Source of the DNA: Sphingosinicella sp963974575
Lineage (GTDB): Bacteria; Pseudomonadota; Alphaproteobacteria; Sphingomonadales; Sphingomonadaceae
Assembly (NCBI RefSeq): GCF_963974575.1
Contig: NZ_CAXBBQ010000004.1
Location: 62,001-126,000, forward strand
DNA length: 64,000 nucleotides
Direction of reading: 5' to 3'
This document shows, piece by piece, positions 61,610 through 64,000 of the stretch (the first letter of the stretch is position 1; every line of letters begins with the position of its first letter). A program made the translations under genes and the position numbers. The notes beneath the pieces are model-generated. The model saw nothing but the letters and a program-made list of their open reading frames with translations, had not been told where the DNA came from and did not search any database.

Positions 61610-63432
61610 TGTGTGGCATCATCGGAATTCTCGGTAAAGGCGACGTCACCGACCAGCTCGTGGCGGGCCTCCGCCGGCTTGAGTATCGCGGTTATGATTC
61701 GGCAGGCGTCTGCACGATCGTGGACGGGCATTTCGATCGCCGTCGCGCTGAAGGCAAGCTCGACAACCTCGCGAAGAAGCTCGCGCTCGATCCCCTGCCC
61801 GGCCACGTCGGCATCGCCCACACGCGCTGGGCGACCCACGGTGCGCCCACCGAAGACAACGCGCACCCACACATCGTGGGCGACGTGACGCTTGTTCACA
61901 ACGGCATCATCGAGAACTTCAAGGAACTGCGCGACGAGCTTTCTGCCGAGGGCCGCAGCTTCGCGAGCCAAACCGATACGGAGGTCGTCGCCCACCTCGT
62001 TGCGCGCGAGCTTGAGAGCGGCAAGGCCCCGATCGAAGCGGTGAAGGCCGTGCTGCCGCGCCTGCACGGCGCGTTCGCTCTCGCGATGATGTTCAAGGGT
62101 CACGACAATCTGCTCGTCGGCGCCCGCCTCGGCGCACCGCTCGTCGTCGGGCTCGGCGAGGGCGAGAACTATCTCGGCTCCGACGCGCTGGCGCTCGCGC
62201 CGATGACGCAGAAGATCGCCTACCTCGAGGAAGGCGACTGGGCCGTACTCAGCCGCGAGAAGATCGAGATTTTCGATCGCGACAACAATCCCGTCACACG
62301 CGAAGTAACGCTCTCAGGCGTCTCCGGCGCGATGATCGACAAGGGCAACCACCGCCACTTCATGCAGAAGGAGATCTTCGAGCAGCCGGTGGTCGTGGCG
62401 CAGACGCTACAAGCCTATCTGAAGCCGCTCGACGGCAAGGTGGCCCTCCCCATCCCCGAGTTCGACCTCGCCGAGGTAAAGCGCGTCACCATCGTCGCCT
62501 GCGGCACCAGCTACTACGCTGGTCTCGTCGCCAAATACTGGTTCGAGAAGTTCGCGCGCGTGCCGGTGGACATCGATGTCGCCTCCGAATTCCGCTACCG
62601 CGAACCGGTGCTGGAGCCCGGCGGGCTCGCACTCTTCATCAGCCAGTCGGGCGAAACCGCGGACACGCTCGCCGCGCTCCGTCACTGCCGGACCGAAGGC
62701 CAGAAGATCGCGGTCGTCGTCAACGTGCCGACCAGCTCGATGGCCCGTGAGGCAGATCTGCTTCTCCCCACCAACGCGGGCCCGGAGATCGGGGTTGCCT
62801 CGACGAAGGCGTTCACCTGCCAGCTTGCCGTGCTTGCTGCTTTCGCGGCCAACCTCGCACGCGCCAAAGGCAAGATGACCGCCGACGAAGAACGCGAGAT
62901 CGTGAAGCACCTCGCCGAAGCGCCCGCCGCGCTCAATGCCGCGCTCGCCCATGATGAGGAGATCGAGAAGATGGCGCCGCTCGTCGCCGCGGCGCGCGAC
63001 GTGCTCTACCTGGGCCGCGGCCCGGACTATCCGATGGCGCTCGAAGGCGCGTTGAAGCTGAAGGAGATCAGCTACATCCACGCCGAAGGCTATGCGGCAG
63101 GCGAGATGAAGCATGGCCCGATCGCACTCATCGACGACAGCGTTCCCGTCATCGTCATCGCGCCCTCGGGCCCGCTCTTTGAAAAGACCGTCAGCAACAT
63201 GCAGGAGGTTGCTGCGCGCGGCGGCCGCATCGTGCTGATCTCCGACGCCGCGGGCATCGCCAAGGCGGGTGACGGCGCGGTCGCGACGATCGAGATGCCG
63301 GACTGCCACCCGCTCATCCAGCCGCTCGTCTACGCCGTGCCCGTGCAGCTGCTCGCCTACCACGTGGCGGTGGCCAAGGGCACGGACGTCGACCAGCCGC
63401 GCAACCTTGCGAAATCCGTCACCGTCGAATGA
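61609..63432 (+). CDS. glmS: glutamine-fructose-6-phosphate transaminase (isomerizing)
   Basis: 607 residues, standard length. Catalytic Cys is residue 2 (MCGIIGILG); glutaminase domain with LEYRGYDSAG, HTRWATHGAPTEDNAHPH, LVHNGIIENF; two SIS domains with VACGTSYYAGLV, SQSGETADTLAAL, and C-terminal EGYAAGEMKHGPIALID ending LAKSVTVE. Makes glucosamine-6-phosphate, feeding glmM and the adjacent glmU. No glmS ribozyme (a Gram-positive feature) upstream. Confidence 0.99.
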   Translation: MCGIIGILGKGDVTDQLVAGLRRLEYRGYDSAGVCTIVDGHFDRRRAEGKLDNLAKKLALDPLPGHVGIAHTRWATHGAPTEDNAHPHIVGDVTLVHNGIIENFKELRDELSAEGRSFASQTDTEVVAHLVARELESGKAPIEAVKAVLPRLHGAFALAMMFKGHDNLLVGARLGAPLVVGLGEGENYLGSDALALAPMTQKIAYLEEGDWAVLSREKIEIFDRDNNPVTREVTLSGVSGAMIDKGNHRHFMQKEIFEQPVVVAQTLQAYLKPLDGKVALPIPEFDLAEVKRVTIVACGTSYYAGLVAKYWFEKFARVPVDIDVASEFRYREPVLEPGGLALFISQSGETADTLAALRHCRTEGQKIAVVVNVPTSSMAREADLLLPTNAGPEIGVASTKAFTCQLAVLAAFAANLARAKGKMTADEEREIVKHLAEAPAALNAALAHDEEIEKMAPLVAAARDVLYLGRGPDYPMALEGALKLKEISYIHAEGYAAGEMKHGPIALIDDSVPVIVIAPSGPLFEKTVSNMQEVAARGGRIVLISDAAGIAKAGDGAVATIEMPDCHPLIQPLVYAVPVQLLAYHVAVAKGTDVDQPRNLAKSVTVE

Positions 63433-63803
63433 AGACGCTCTCAGGCGGCTGCCATTGCAAGGCGGTGCGATTCGAGGTGGACGTTGAAGACGGGCCCATC
63501 CCGCTGCTCGACTGCAATTGCTCCATGTGCGCGGCGACGGGCTTCCTGCACCTCATCGCGGCGAAGGCCGAGTTCCGCCTGCTGTCGGGCGACGATAATC
63601 TCGGCGAGTATCGTTTCGGTGAGGGGATCGCCCGCCACCTCTTCTGCAAGACCTGCGGGATCAAGAGCTTTTACGTGCCGCGCTCGCACCCGGACGGGTA
63701 CAGCGTCAACGCGCGCTGTCTCGACGACTACGCATCGCTGACCTTCGCCGTCGAAGCCTTCGACGGCCGTAACTGGGAAGCCGCCCGGGAACGTCTCGGC
63801 TAA
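63429..63803 (+). CDS. GFA family protein
   Basis: 124 residues, ATGA overlap with glmS. Zinc-binding cysteines of the GFA/CENP-V fold: SGGCHCKAVRFEV, LLDCNCSMCAATGF, and HLFCKTCGIKSFYVPR. Some members were named glutathione-dependent formaldehyde-activating enzymes, but most have no shown activity. The C-terminus is typical (VNARCLD). Convergent with the response regulator fragment. Confidence 0.9.
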   Translation: MKTLSGGCHCKAVRFEVDVEDGPIPLLDCNCSMCAATGFLHLIAAKAEFRLLSGDDNLGEYRFGEGIARHLFCKTCGIKSFYVPRSHPDGYSVNARCLDDYASLTFAVEAFDGRNWEAARERLG

Positions 63804-64000
63804 AGCTCTTCGCCGACCATCTCGCGAAGCAGGACTTCAAGCTCCGTGATCTGGAACGGCTTGCTCACGAGCCGCGCATCACAGTGTGCGTCCGGCAGCA
63901 TTGATGCGCCGTCGTATCCGGTTGCGAACACGAAGGGCACGCCGCGGGCCTTGAGCACGTCCGCGACCGCCCAGCTCAACTCGCCGTCGAGGTTGACATC
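63800..64000 (-). CDS. response regulator receiver domain protein, 5' end cut by window
   Basis: The last 66 codons of a minus-strand gene run off the right edge. The reading starts DVNLDGE, where D is the probable phosphoacceptor Asp, continues VPFVFATGYDG (conserved Thr) and RLVSKPFQITELEVLL (conserved Lys-Pro), and ends at TAG with no output domain. A single-domain CheY-like regulator is likely. Its stop overlaps the GFA stop by 4 nt. Confidence 0.82.
   Translation of the reverse strand, partial: DVNLDGELSWAVADVLKARGVPFVFATGYDGASMLPDAHCDARLVSKPFQITELEVLLREMVGEEL

Overview
The window looks like chromosomal DNA of a high-GC alphaproteobacterium, most likely a member of the Sphingomonadales. 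Evidence: two large Oar/Sphingomonas-type TonB-dependent receptors, DUF2093 beside xseA, DUF2794 after cysE, DUF6285 beside a phosphotransferase, a pst operon with alphaproteobacterial-length PstA and PstC, and the HPr-rel-A gene set. Genus cannot be fixed by eye. I found no tRNA, rRNA, CRISPR array, insertion sequence or phage gene. Both edges cut genes: a TonB receptor at the left and a response regulator at the right.

Region 1 (1-9991) is a probable D-amino-acid or D-peptide utilisation island. It holds the end of a TonB receptor, a divergent XRE-cupin regulator, and a four-gene operon: an exported class A beta-lactamase-like serine hydrolase, an exported D-aminoacylase-like amidohydrolase, a PLP D-serine-dehydratase-like enzyme, and an exported protein fusing a class C beta-lactamase/DD-peptidase-like domain to a VanX-type D-Ala-D-Ala dipeptidase. 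clpB (10130-12706), with a heat-shock-type promoter, and a small secreted protein follow.

Region 2 (13296-21975) combines two AspH-type hydroxylases, a prolyl-hydroxylase-like oxygenase, two sulfotransferases (one with a TPR array), a small secreted protein and a 1018-residue TonB receptor. This suggests a hydroxylation/sulfation system of unknown target.

Region 3 (22393-34397) is mostly housekeeping: xseA, purD, a phosphotransferase, an SH3-like protein, an exported M17 aminopeptidase, an HD-GYP phosphodiesterase, a DUF1003 protein, a CorC/HlyC-type protein, a hydrolase, an OmpA-like lipoprotein and an MBL-fold protein. Region 4 (34600-42010) has a methyltransferase behind a Fur-box-like promoter, a Xre/RES toxin-antitoxin pair with a perfect operator palindrome, a 52-residue ORF, an aldo-keto reductase broken by an amber codon at its catalytic lysine, sdhCDA without sdhB, and a DUF6285/phosphotransferase pair.

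Region 5 (42142-50215) holds a globin-coupled chemotaxis transducer, SDR and MDR oxidoreductases, a ketopantoate-reductase-like protein, oxyR, a TauE/SafE permease, cysE and DUF2794. Region 6 (50281-56641, minus strand) is phoR-pstC-pstA-pstB-phoU-phoB without pstS. Region 7 (56775-59513) is a compact four-gene HPr-rel-A type operon: a Gly/Tyr/Cys-containing exported protein, a PqqD-like protein, an HPr-kinase-like P-loop protein and a nucleotidyltransferase. It is the best candidate for a poorly described system. gph, glmU, glmS, a GFA-family protein and a truncated response regulator close the window.
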